Origin: Halobacillus campisalis
GTDB taxonomy: Bacteria > Bacillota > Bacilli > Bacillales > Halobacillaceae
NCBI RefSeq assembly: GCF_030345335.1
Contig: NZ_JAPVRC010000009.1
Span: forward strand, 39,385 to 103,384
Length of the DNA stretch: 64,000 nt
Direction of reading: 5' to 3'
This document shows positions 1 to 7,247 of the stretch, piece after piece. The translations under genes and the position numbers were made by a program. The notes under the pieces were generated by a model that saw only the letters and a program-made list of their open reading frames with translations, was not told where the DNA came from and ran no database searches. Position 1 is the first letter of the stretch, and each line of letters opens with the position of its first letter.

Positions 1-82
1 GGCCGACACCAATTGTTGCATAGATGATGTGAAAACCCATTGACGACCCGAACAAGACTCGAGACATGACTACAATATCCAT
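1..82 (-). CDS. cydA: Cytochrome bd ubiquinol oxidase subunit I, N-terminus only
   Basis: Only the first 27 codons are in the window; the gene continues past base 1. Reading the minus strand from ATG at 82 gives MDIVVMSRVLFGSSMGFHII followed by YATIGVG. This matches the first membrane helix of CydA, where the pattern SR-LFG..-GFHI-FA-IG-G is typical and includes the conserved haem-ligand region at the start of the protein. CydA is the haem-bearing subunit of the bd-type terminal quinol oxidase in the cytoplasmic membrane. A GAGGTGA ribosome binding site lies 5-6 bases before the ATG. The call rests on a short stretch, so other members of the family (CioA-type) remain possible. Confidence 0.75.
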   Translation of the reverse strand, partial: MDIVVMSRVLFGSSMGFHIIYATIGVG

Positions 83-160
83 TACGTCACCTCATAGTTT
101 CTGTTTCACAAATATATCTAGAATCATCCTGTCCTAAATGAAATGAAAATAAACATAAAA

Positions 161-190
161 AAACCTGCAGTCTACGAAGCTGCAGGTGAT
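161..190 (-). terminator. Rho-independent terminator of the broken methyltransferase gene
   Basis: An 8-bp perfect stem ACCTGCAG/CTGCAGGT (163-170 with 180-187) lies just past the stop codon of the minus-strand gene. On the minus strand it is followed by a T-rich run. Confidence 0.7.
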
Positions 191-192
191 GA

Positions 193-966
193 TTATTTTT
201 GGCAAAGAACCATCCATTCATCAATGGTGAATTCAGTAATCTGATCTCCATCTCTTTGTATATTAAAATGTTCTCTATGGGATTCAGAGGCTTTCAGAAA
301 ATAATCTTGTACAGCCCGTACGCCTTTCTCGTCCGTGGTGCGGCGGGCCCACTCAGGAAAAGGCAGCTTTTTCTTCCTTGAAAGATCATTGATTAAGGAA
401 AGTTTATGCTTGTTCAATAACGTCTTCCATTCAGAGATTTGTAAAGCTCGACAGTGACTTGGGTCACGCATTTTTTCAAATGTATTGTAAAAGCGGTCAA
501 GTTCTCTATCTTCCGCAGCTACATTATCAATCATTAAGAACTGGCCGCCCGTCTTTAGAACTCTTTAGACTTCCTTAATAAATAGAGCAGGTTCGGGGAA
601 GTGGTGAGGGGCGATGCGACATGTTACGGCATCGAAAGTTTCTTCAATAAAAGGCAATTCTTCTGCGTCCGCTGCGACATAATGAATATTTGGAAATCCC
701 TTTAAGTGACTGGCTGTGTTTGCAAGCATTTCTTTTGTAAGGTCTGTAGCGAAGACGGTTTGCACAGCAGGACTGAGCTGCCTGGCAACGTGCCCGCCCC
801 CGGTAGCGATATCAAGGACATTCCATTCGGATTTCGGTTTCAGCCACTCAGTAATCAAATCCAGATCAGTTTGGTTATTATGTGTAGCGCTCGTAAAATA
901 AGACTCTTTATTTTTTGAGAAGGTTTCCTGAACCTTACGTTTAATAGAGTCAGACATTATACGCAC
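193..966 (-). pseudogene. Class I SAM-dependent methyltransferase, interrupted by an in-frame stop
   Basis: The minus strand from 966 encodes a UbiE/YcgJ-type methyltransferase. SAM-binding motif I is VLDIATGGGH near residue 50, followed by an acidic strand end (ATD) and the motif DAEELPF. The frame meets TAA at 567-565 after FIKEV. It continues in the same frame as RVLKTGGQF, then MIDNVAAED and a normal C-terminal region to 193. Ignoring the stop, the product is about 257 residues, a usual length for YcgJ-like proteins. In relatives the position after KEV is commonly Tyr or a similar residue (family knowledge), so one base change from TAT/TAC explains the TAA. The downstream piece could only restart at an internal ATG (534) that lacks the SAM-binding fold. 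The start at 966 (MRIMSD) or the ATG three codons later are both possible. Readthrough or a sequencing error cannot be excluded. Confidence 0.8.
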
Positions 967-1283
967 CTGCTTTCATTTTGATGAGGTACTTTTATTATAC
1001 GTGAGGTGGTGTGATAAGAAGAATACCGAATAATGATCACAAATGATAAGTTGAATTTATATAAATGGCTATGTTAAAGGTGGATGTTGAATTGATAAGT
1101 GAGTTATTCAACAATATGGCAGGATAGTGGAAGACTCGTTTTCAAGATAGTCTGGGTTCGTTGCCGTATTGAGAGTCAGGGGTTGTTGTGAAGCTACTCG
1201 CTTTCCTGTGGGGGAAGTGGCGAGGTTCCTCGGGGTTGCAGCACTGTGGGATCTTTGCTGTTCCGTCATCATGATGAGTGGAA

Positions 1284-1405
1284 GGTGGTTTTAGGAATGG
1301 ACTCGCTTTCCGTGGGAGTGCGGTGAGCTTCCTCAGGCTGCCGCCTTCCGGGATCTCACCAATCACTCTCTTCCCACAGGAGTCTCGCCCATTCCTAAAA
1401 CCACC
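1284..1405. repeat. A-module palindrome, arm class 1
   Basis: Outer arms GGTGGTTTTAGGAATG (1284-1299) and its exact complement at 1390-1405 form a 16-bp stem. They enclose the conserved A core, with its nested GTGGGA/TCCCAC and GGTGAG/CTCACC stems. The same arms return at 17269-17304 with the core missing, and one arm at about 29769-29784. Confidence 0.85.
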
Positions 1406-1522
1406 TAACGTATATTCTTGACGGAACTAAGACATGAGAAGCAAAAACTCTCTGGTACCAACGTTCCCTACCCACCCTTTCATTATGAAGCGACTGCCCC
1501 GATCTCATCTCACCCGCGTGTT

Positions 1523-1669
1523 CGAGCTTCGACGCTTAGCGGGTTAACGATACTTCCATTATTTCTGTACGATAAGTCAACATCTAATCACGCCGTTCTT
1601 CGTGTTTCCTATATCTCCGACAGCTCAGTCCAGTCCATACGCCGTTGACCAAAGCGCTTCCGCTTTTAC
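1523..1669 (-). repeat. C module (about 150 bp), copy 1
   Basis: The unit begins near CCGCTTTTACC/AAAGCGGAAGCGC at one end and ends with a GCGCTGGAGCT-like end, here degenerate as a GACGCTTAGCGG region. The same unit is found at 13497-13647, 29487-29637 and 62051-62200. It lies directly next to the B-module arm GGAGTCTCGCAGCTTCCCAA at about 1674. Confidence 0.7.
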
Positions 1670-1917
1670 CAAGGGAGTCTCGCAGCTTCCCAACCACCCC
1701 AGTCAAAATGGAATGAACGAACCCCTTTTCCAGAAGGAGCGACTGCCCCATATTCTGACACATGGAAATGTTGCGTTCTATAGAAGACCTTTCAGCGGGA
1801 CACTTGTTACGAGAATCAGCAACATAAAAAACGCGATTGCTTTTTTCTTAATGTGCCTTATAACCTCATGAGCTGACATGCTGCAACGGAAGTTTTCGTT
1901 ACACTTAATCATCGCAA

Positions 1918-2037
1918 AGAGCTCCGGGAAATTGCGAGACTCCTGTGGGAAAAGAGTGCTTGGTGAGACCCCACAGAGCGTCAGCTCGAGGAGGCTCACC
2001 GCGCTCCCACGGAAAGCGAGTGATTTCCCGGAGCTCT
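1918..2037 (-). repeat. A-module palindrome, arm class 2
   Basis: Arms AGAGCTCCGGGAAAT (1918-1932) and the exact complement at 2023-2037 give a 15-bp stem around the conserved core. The flank carries the CATAACGGAAACAGC segment that accompanies all class-2 copies. Confidence 0.85.
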
Positions 2038-2149
2038 ACACACTATCAAACATAACGGAAACAGCCCTGATATCTCGAAACTGAGTCTTCCACTAAAGGG
2101 AGCTTATAAGAATATCAACACGGAACTTTAACAAAGCCATATAAAAAGA

Positions 2150-2177
2150 AAAACCGCCAGTGGTCAACTGACGGCTG
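2150..2177 (-). terminator. Terminator after ktrB
   Basis: The stem CCGCCAGT/ACTGACGG (one mismatch) is followed on the minus strand by a run of T. It lies within 30 bases of the ktrB stop codon. Confidence 0.65.
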
Positions 2178-2181
2178 AAAG

Positions 2182-3507
2182 TCATCCGGTCATTACATCT
2201 TCGTGCGGGTATTTAACAGGATCCGGCGTACTTTTCGCGAAAGCAAAAGCAAAAGTGAGCGGCCCTAATTTTCCGATAAGCATCGTCATAATGAGCACAA
2301 CTTTCCCAATTAACGTTAAGTCTCCCGTCAACCCCATCGATAACCCTACCGTCCCGAATGCGGATACACACTCAAAAAGAATAGTTAGAAAAGAAGCATC
2401 TTCGGTCAGATTCAGTACAAAAACGGATACGATAATAACGCCTATACTTCCGATCGTAAGAGCTAGTGCGCGCATGACGAGGAAAGGCCTGATGCTCCTA
2501 TGGTAAAGCACGACATTGTCTTTTTCCTTAAAGACGGCGAACGTCGCTAACAGGATAATAAGGGCAGTGGACAGTTTTACTCCTCCTGCGGTCGAAGCAC
2601 TCCCTCCTCCTATGAACATGAGCGTGATGATATAAAAGAGGGAAGACTCCTCCATTTGGCCGATATCGATCGAGTTGAAACCAGCGGTACGGGGAGTTAC
2701 GGCCTGGAAATAGGATGCCAGCCATTTTCCACTTGAAGACATGTCAGCCAGCGTGTCAGGATTATTGTATTCAAGTACGAAAATTATAATCAAGCTGAAC
2801 ACATTTATAGAAAATGTGCCGACAAGCATGATCTTAGTGTGCAACGAAAGGTGTTGGAATTGTTTTTTATTCCAAAGGTCGAATACTACAGTGAAACCAA
2901 TTCCTCCGATGATAAACAAAAAAGAAATGACAATATTTACTACAGGGTCAGTTACGTAACCAGATAAGCTGTCAGACCATATAGAGAATCCCGCATTGTT
3001 GAAAGCAGAGACAGCATGAAAGACACTGGTGTAGATGCCATCCCTCCAACCCATTTCCGGCACCCACCTGAGGGAAAGAAAAACGATAGCAATGAGTTCA
3101 ACAGAAAGAGAGAAAATCAGCAATCTTTTTATTAAGAAAATCAACCCGCCGATCGAGGTCTGATTCATAGCTTGTTTAATAAGTAACCGCTCTTTAATAC
3201 CAATCTTCTTACCTAATACCATATAAATGAGAACGGCAAAAGTCATAATCCCTAAGCCGCCCACTTGAATCAATACCATGATGATACTTTCTCCAAAGGT
3301 GGTGTAAACGGATCCGGTATCTACCACTACCAGTCCTGTTACAGTCATGGCGGATGTAGCCGTGAATAATGCATCGATAAAAGAGATATCTTCTTCGGTT
3401 GCCACTGGCAGTAATAAAAAGAGCGTTCCAAAAAAGATAGCTACAGCAAACACGAGAATTAAAGATTGAGGTGGACTCAAATGGACGAAACGTTTCTTCA
3501 ACAACAT
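2182..3507 (-). CDS. ktrB: TrkH/KtrB-type potassium uptake channel subunit
   Basis: This 441-residue integral membrane protein is of the SKT family, the potassium-translocating subunit that works with a cytosolic KtrA/KtrC RCK-domain ring. Four selectivity-filter regions are visible, each keeping the Gly of the filter: SAMTVTGLV (about residue 52), SAFNNAGFS (about 168), TPRTAGFNS (about 272) and SAFGTVGLSMG (about 390). The single Gly per filter with hydrophobic neighbours is typical of Ktr rather than Trk. Length agrees with KtrB/KtrD of Bacillus subtilis (about 445). No ktrA-like gene lies nearby, which is the KtrD situation. The ATG at 3507 is preceded by GTG at 3510, and neither has a strong ribosome binding site. 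Potassium uptake is central to the osmotic response of halophilic bacilli (known); a role here is inferred. Confidence 0.88.
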   Translation of the reverse strand: MLLKKRFVHLSPPQSLILVFAVAIFFGTLFLLLPVATEEDISFIDALFTATSAMTVTGLVVVDTGSVYTTFGESIIMVLIQVGGLGIMTFAVLIYMVLGKKIGIKERLLIKQAMNQTSIGGLIFLIKRLLIFSLSVELIAIVFLSLRWVPEMGWRDGIYTSVFHAVSAFNNAGFSIWSDSLSGYVTDPVVNIVISFLFIIGGIGFTVVFDLWNKKQFQHLSLHTKIMLVGTFSINVFSLIIIFVLEYNNPDTLADMSSSGKWLASYFQAVTPRTAGFNSIDIGQMEESSLFYIITLMFIGGGSASTAGGVKLSTALIILLATFAVFKEKDNVVLYHRSIRPFLVMRALALTIGSIGVIIVSVFVLNLTEDASFLTILFECVSAFGTVGLSMGLTGDLTLIGKVVLIMTMLIGKLGPLTFAFAFAKSTPDPVKYPHEDVMTG

Positions 3508-3581
3508 CACCGGCTGTCCTATAGAATGTTATTATTATAATCCAGTGGATTAGAAATAAAATAGGACTAAAGTAACGTTAG

Positions 3582-3621
3582 TAAAAAAAGCCTGCAGAGA
3601 AGTGAAGTTCTCTGCAAGCTA
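3582..3621 (-). terminator. Terminator after the glucoamylase-like gene
   Basis: A 13-bp stem with one mismatch (3589-3601 with 3608-3620) is followed on the minus strand by seven T residues. It starts directly after the stop codon at 3626. Confidence 0.85.
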
Positions 3622-3625
3622 AACC

Positions 3626-4978
3626 TTATTTGATGGAAAATTCTTCGCGTTCTAATAAATCTTCAGGGATTTCTCCAATTTTATCCTGGTGGAAATAATC
3701 TCTGATCACTCCATCATGGAGATAGTTCGCAATGGCTACTATAGACATCCCTTGATCCAAAGCGAGATAGGCTTCTGTCACCTCACCGGTTTCCACGTTC
3801 ACAGAGTCCAGAAAACCGTATTTTCCATAGGCATCATAGCTTTTTAATGTTTGAATGTTTTCAAACACTTCCATCGGTGCATATTCCAATGCTAAGAAAG
3901 TAGCGTGCGGGGTCACGGTCCCGTCTGACTCGTAACCTTCATGTCCAAGTGGAGTTGCACCAAATTCTTTGTAGTCATCCGGTGTAGCAGCTGGAGACAT
4001 CCCCCACGCCTCGTACCCCTGTTCTTCTGCATATTCAATTTGTATATCAACATGGCGCTGGTTGTTTAAACCAAGCGCATCTTGCCCGAGTTCTTTTTCT
4101 TTCATAACGAGCTGGGGCATGAGGGCTTCAAACATACTGCCGCCCCAGCTTGGAACGAATTTCTGGTCATTGTACGTATAATGACCTTCAAACACTTCGA
4201 TGCCATCATAAGTTTCTGTGTAGCCCTCAGGTATTTGAGATTGCCAGTCCCATTCAGGCGGCATAGTACGTTCCATTTCCCACCAGTGAGTTTTCGGAAC
4301 ATCACCTTTACCGATGGACAAGTAGCTCGCGACACGTGGTTCCGTGTAAAGAGCACCGTAGTGGTGGTCGGTCACACTCTCCACTTCGACATCATATCCT
4401 CCGTACATCTGTCCGACTTCTGGATCGTACAGGGTAGAGTAGTCCATAGCATCGACCAGTTCACTCGTTTGCTCGTTAAGTTGCGGGTACGCTTGTCCAG
4501 CAACTATAAGGCCGGCGGATAACCATCCGTTATCGACTGTGGATATGAATTGGCCCCAATCAGTCATAAGAGAGCCGTCATCTGTGTAATACCAGTTATA
4601 GTAAAGGCCATTCCATTTTTCCATATCTTCTAATGTATGTAAGGTTGTTTGTATTTTAGATATCGCCTCATCTTCAGAAAGGGTACCTGATTCTTCAGCT
4701 GCGATTGTACTCATGAAGTACATCCCAATATTAGTCGGGGACGTATGTTTCTGCGGGTCAATATCTCCACCATCTGTTCTTACCGCATCATATGTCAATC
4801 CTGTATCTTGATCGGTGAAATCTTCAAAATAAGTATAGGTTTTCTTGGAGATGGCTTCTAACTGTTTGGAAAGTGCCACCTTTTTGCCTTTATCAGAAGG
4901 GTGGGCCAGGGAAGTGGATGGAAATGCAGAGCTGAGCAGAAAAGCAAAGACAAGTATAAAGTAAAAAGCTTTCTTCAA
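3626..4978 (-). CDS. Secreted glucoamylase-family hydrolase (PF10091/GH144-like)
   Basis: This 450-residue protein starts with a TTG codon 7 bases after AAGGAG. Residues 1-25 are a signal peptide (KK, hydrophobic core, then SLAHP), so it is exported. The C-terminal half carries the pattern of the Glycoamylase domain: WGMSPAATPDDY, then GTVTPHATFLALEYAPME, YGFLDSVN and LALDQGMSIVAIANYL. Proteins with this domain include beta-1,2-glucanases (GH144) and the C-terminal part of cyclic glucan synthases. The exact substrate is not readable. WGGSMFEALMP at about residue 280 is also typical. It is monocistronic, followed by its own terminator. Its long upstream region has a CcpA-like site and a LacI-type palindrome, as expected for a carbon-source-controlled secreted enzyme. 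Confidence 0.75.
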   Translation of the reverse strand: MKKAFYFILVFAFLLSSAFPSTSLAHPSDKGKKVALSKQLEAISKKTYTYFEDFTDQDTGLTYDAVRTDGGDIDPQKHTSPTNIGMYFMSTIAAEESGTLSEDEAISKIQTTLHTLEDMEKWNGLYYNWYYTDDGSLMTDWGQFISTVDNGWLSAGLIVAGQAYPQLNEQTSELVDAMDYSTLYDPEVGQMYGGYDVEVESVTDHHYGALYTEPRVASYLSIGKGDVPKTHWWEMERTMPPEWDWQSQIPEGYTETYDGIEVFEGHYTYNDQKFVPSWGGSMFEALMPQLVMKEKELGQDALGLNNQRHVDIQIEYAEEQGYEAWGMSPAATPDDYKEFGATPLGHEGYESDGTVTPHATFLALEYAPMEVFENIQTLKSYDAYGKYGFLDSVNVETGEVTEAYLALDQGMSIVAIANYLHDGVIRDYFHQDKIGEIPEDLLEREEFSIK

Positions 4979-5195
4979 AATAACACTCCTTTTTTAAATG
5001 AGCTAAGTTAAATGCTGTTGTTGATTTTTCATCCCCCTAATTTAAGAGAAGGAAAGGGCGAAGATGAACAACTCACTATGTCTAATTGGGTAGAGAGAAG
5101 CACCCATCCACTCTTAGCGCCAGCAATGAAGACGGTATTTCAGAATAGGATTTTGAAAAATCAACACATAGATTTAATATAGCTTTTGAATTAGT

Positions 5196-5205
5196 GAAAC
5201 GTTTC
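5196..5205. promoter_or_regulatory. LacI-family operator candidate
   Basis: The perfect palindrome GAAACGTTTC has a central CG, as bound by LacI/GalR-family repressors. It lies 220 bases upstream of the glucoamylase-like start. No LacI-type gene is in the window. Confidence 0.45.
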
Positions 5206-5229
5206 GATTACAAGTATACATCAAATAAA

Positions 5230-5243
5230 TGTAAGCGCAATCA
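5230..5243. promoter_or_regulatory. Catabolite responsive element (cre) candidate
   Basis: TGTAAGCGCAATCA fits the Bacillus cre consensus TGWNANCGNTNWCA with one mismatch. It lies 252 bases upstream of the hydrolase gene, so it is either far upstream of a distant promoter or fortuitous. Confidence 0.45.
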
Positions 5244-5459
5244 TATAAAGGGTAAAGTTCTGAATTTTTAAAAAATGATTAAAAAGTAATGGTTCCAATG
5301 AATTCAAGATTAAAAATCAAATTTAAATAAGGAGAAATTGGGTGAGAGTACCGCAAGACTTCTTCCGCCGGGGAAGTACTTTCGATTTCACTTTTGGTAA
5401 AAAGGGTGAAGGGGTGGCTCTAAAAAAGTAAGCAGGGAAATAGAGTGCTTGGGCACTAA

Positions 5460-5492
5460 AAAATCCGCTCTCTTTAATTAAGAGAACGGATT
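5460..5492 (-). terminator. Terminator of the ypgR-brx operon
   Basis: The hairpin AATCCGTTCTC/AGAGAGCGGATT (read on the minus strand) is followed by six T residues, 11 bases after the bacilliredoxin stop codon. Confidence 0.8.
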
Positions 5493-5502
5493 AGTGAGTG
5501 AA

Positions 5503-5931
5503 TCAGCAGTATTGCTGATAAGCATTGGTCAAGTTTTCTACGATTTCTTCTACGTCATGATCTTCAATTTCTTCACGAGGTATGAAATGGACAACTTGCC
5601 CATTCTTTAGTAAAGCCATAGATGGAGAAGAAGGTTCATAGCCTTCAAAATAATCTCTCATGCGGCTTGTCGCTTCACGATCCTGGCCGGCGAATACGGT
5701 AACGAGCTGATCAGGTTTTTTCTCGAAAGCCAGTGATTCTCTTGCGGAAGGACGGGCTAAACCTGCTGCACATCCGCACACAGAGTTCACTACGACTAAA
5801 GCCGTACCTTCTGTTGAGCCGATAAATTCATCGACTTCCTCTGGTGTCGTCAATTCGTTGAATCCTGCCTTTGTCAATTCTTCACGCATGGGCTGTGAAA
5901 CTTCTTTCATATAGGCTTCATATGGGTTCAT
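5503..5931 (-). CDS. Bacilliredoxin, BrxA/BrxB (YphP/YqiW) family
   Basis: This 142-residue thioredoxin-fold protein carries the CGC motif of bacilliredoxins at Cys52-Gly-Cys54 (NSVCGCAAG). A conserved N-terminus MNPYEAYM and the C-terminal PREEIE segment also fit. Bacilliredoxins remove bacillithiol from mixed disulfides on proteins such as OhrR and MetE after oxidative stress. The length equals that of the B. subtilis proteins (about 144). It has a GGAGG ribosome binding site and starts 16 bases after ypgR, so the two form one operon closed by a terminator. I cannot decide between BrxA and BrxB, although yphP next to ypgR-type genes favours BrxA. Confidence 0.92.
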   Translation of the reverse strand: MNPYEAYMKEVSQPMREELTKAGFNELTTPEEVDEFIGSTEGTALVVVNSVCGCAAGLARPSARESLAFEKKPDQLVTVFAGQDREATSRMRDYFEGYEPSSPSMALLKNGQVVHFIPREEIEDHDVEEIVENLTNAYQQYC

Positions 5932-5946
5932 GGATAAAACCTCCTG

Positions 5947-7083
5947 TTATTTTTGTTTGGCTGCCTGGGTCATCTGATGCCAGACGGAACCTTTCGCTTC
6001 TTCGCCGCCTTCAATTCGTTCAATTGCCATATTGATTTGCAGGCGTACTTCAAATTCGGGATCATTGCTGGCCTCTTTTAAAGCGGAGAGTGCTGTTTCA
6101 TCTCCTAGTTCATAAAGAAACATAGCTGCTCTCCAGCGAACGAGACGGTTCGGATCTTTTAACGTCTCAATTACGTGAGGCATCGCCTCTTTGAATCCAA
6201 GATCGGACAAACAATCACCCGCTGTTCTGCGGACAGTGACCGTTTTATCATCGAGGGCTTTGTACAAGTATGGCAAAACCTCCGGCTCTTCAATCATGCC
6301 CAGGTACGCCGTAGCTAATCGGCGGATCGATGCTTTATCGTCACTTAGCGCTTTATCAAGGACCGGTAAATCCTCAGGGGTTGGGTCCATACGATCAAGC
6401 GCAGCATATCTCACTTTCCAATCCGGATCATCCAAGGTTTCTAGAGAAACCTTGGGAGCGCTGGGTTCTTCCTGTGCTTTATTCTCTTGATCAAACGCTT
6501 GTTCAACAAGCTGATCTAATCTTGAAGGCTCATAACTAGCGGAAAGTTCTTCTTTTACCTGTTCACCGATGTCATTGACATCTCCATACCGCGGACTCTG
6601 CTCCACCCATTTTCGTTCCATAATCATATTAGGGGAAGCAGGAGCAGCTTTCATAGCGGCTTCCGTGAAACGTTCAGGCAAGCCGACACGCTTCTCTTCC
6701 TCACCTTCTTCAAGCTTCACCTGCATCGGTATGTTTTTGAACATTTGAATAAACACTTTCACTTCACCAAATGCTTCGTTTTCCTCGGATTTTCCTTCAG
6801 ATCCGGGTTGGGCCTCAGCTTCTTCTGATCCAAACACTTCACGTACTGCAGGAAGGATCTCTTCCCATGGTACCTTAGCTTTCCGTTCTAAAGCAATAAA
6901 ATCGGCTACATGGTAAAGGCCTTTCACCCCTTCTATTTTAAAAAGGTCGGTGACAAACTCAGGTGCTTCGTCCAGCTTGTCTCCTTGTTTATAATTTCTG
7001 CTTTCTCCACTTGGGAGTTCTTCGTTCACATTTATTTTCATAGAGTGAGGACTCGGTGTCGGTTCTATCGACGTAATTTTCAT
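5947..7083 (-). CDS. ypgR: Virulence factor C family protein (CvfC/YpgR), Nfu-N plus HEAT repeats
   Basis: This 378-residue cytosolic protein has an N-terminal region (about 1-90) resembling the Nfu N-terminal scaffold domain: IEPTPSPHSMKINVNEELP, then FKIEGVKGLYHVADFIALER. A middle acidic linker is rich in Glu. The C-terminal half (about 205-370) consists of HEAT-like repeats, for example DDPDWKVRYAALDRM, DDKASIRRLATAYLG and DDKTVTVRRTAGDCLSDLG. This layout and length match YpgR/CvfC; loss of CvfC lowers virulence factor output in Staphylococcus aureus (family knowledge). The Nfu domain lacks the CxxC of true scaffold proteins. It is the first gene of the operon with the bacilliredoxin, suggesting a link with thiol or Fe-S stress. 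Confidence 0.88.
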   Translation of the reverse strand: MKITSIEPTPSPHSMKINVNEELPSGESRNYKQGDKLDEAPEFVTDLFKIEGVKGLYHVADFIALERKAKVPWEEILPAVREVFGSEEAEAQPGSEGKSEENEAFGEVKVFIQMFKNIPMQVKLEEGEEEKRVGLPERFTEAAMKAAPASPNMIMERKWVEQSPRYGDVNDIGEQVKEELSASYEPSRLDQLVEQAFDQENKAQEEPSAPKVSLETLDDPDWKVRYAALDRMDPTPEDLPVLDKALSDDKASIRRLATAYLGMIEEPEVLPYLYKALDDKTVTVRRTAGDCLSDLGFKEAMPHVIETLKDPNRLVRWRAAMFLYELGDETALSALKEASNDPEFEVRLQINMAIERIEGGEEAKGSVWHQMTQAAKQK

Positions 7084-7247
7084 GTGTAGTTCCTCCCTGA
7101 CTTCTGGTTTTAATTATAATTTTATCAAAATAATCTTCTGACTTCCATTATGCCGGTAATTGGTAAAATATAGGTTGAATTCAAACTAAATTATATGTAG
7201 TGTTACATTTAAAGTAGGTAGTAGGTCATGAGGGGCGGGGGTACTAT

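Larger units (their letters stand above)
1067..2138. mobile_element. Complete composite repeat island with inverted ends and 8-bp flanking repeat
   Basis: This gene-free interval begins with GGCTATGTTAAAG (1067-1079) and ends with CTTTAACAAAGCC (2126-2138), inverted repeats matching at 12 of 13 bases. The eight bases outside are ATATAAAT (1059-1066) on the left and ATATAAAA (2139-2146) on the right, a 7/8 direct repeat. Inside, in order, are a cut-down B module (about 1160-1262), an intact A palindrome (1284-1405), a C module lying in B sequence (1523-1700), a linker, and a second A palindrome (1918-2037). Short open frames here are by-products of GC-rich palindromes and have no ribosome binding sites. 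No transposase is present, so movement would need one in trans. Confidence 0.7.
4979..5459. other. Regulatory intergenic region of the glucoamylase-like gene
   Basis: This stretch of about 480 bases has no gene. It contains the two operator candidates listed separately at 5196-5205 and 5230-5243. I saw no other structure and no A, B or C repeat module. Confidence 0.5.

Noticed and set aside
1142..2084. Several open frames of 60-90 codons in the first repeat island
   Set aside because: They lack ribosome binding sites, overlap on both strands, and are translations of the palindromes (the same VGEIP- and RKASSFPTTP-like strings recur in other islands).
4082..4522. 146-codon frame opposite the glucoamylase-like gene
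   Set aside because: Antisense shadow of a well-supported coding region, with no ribosome binding site.
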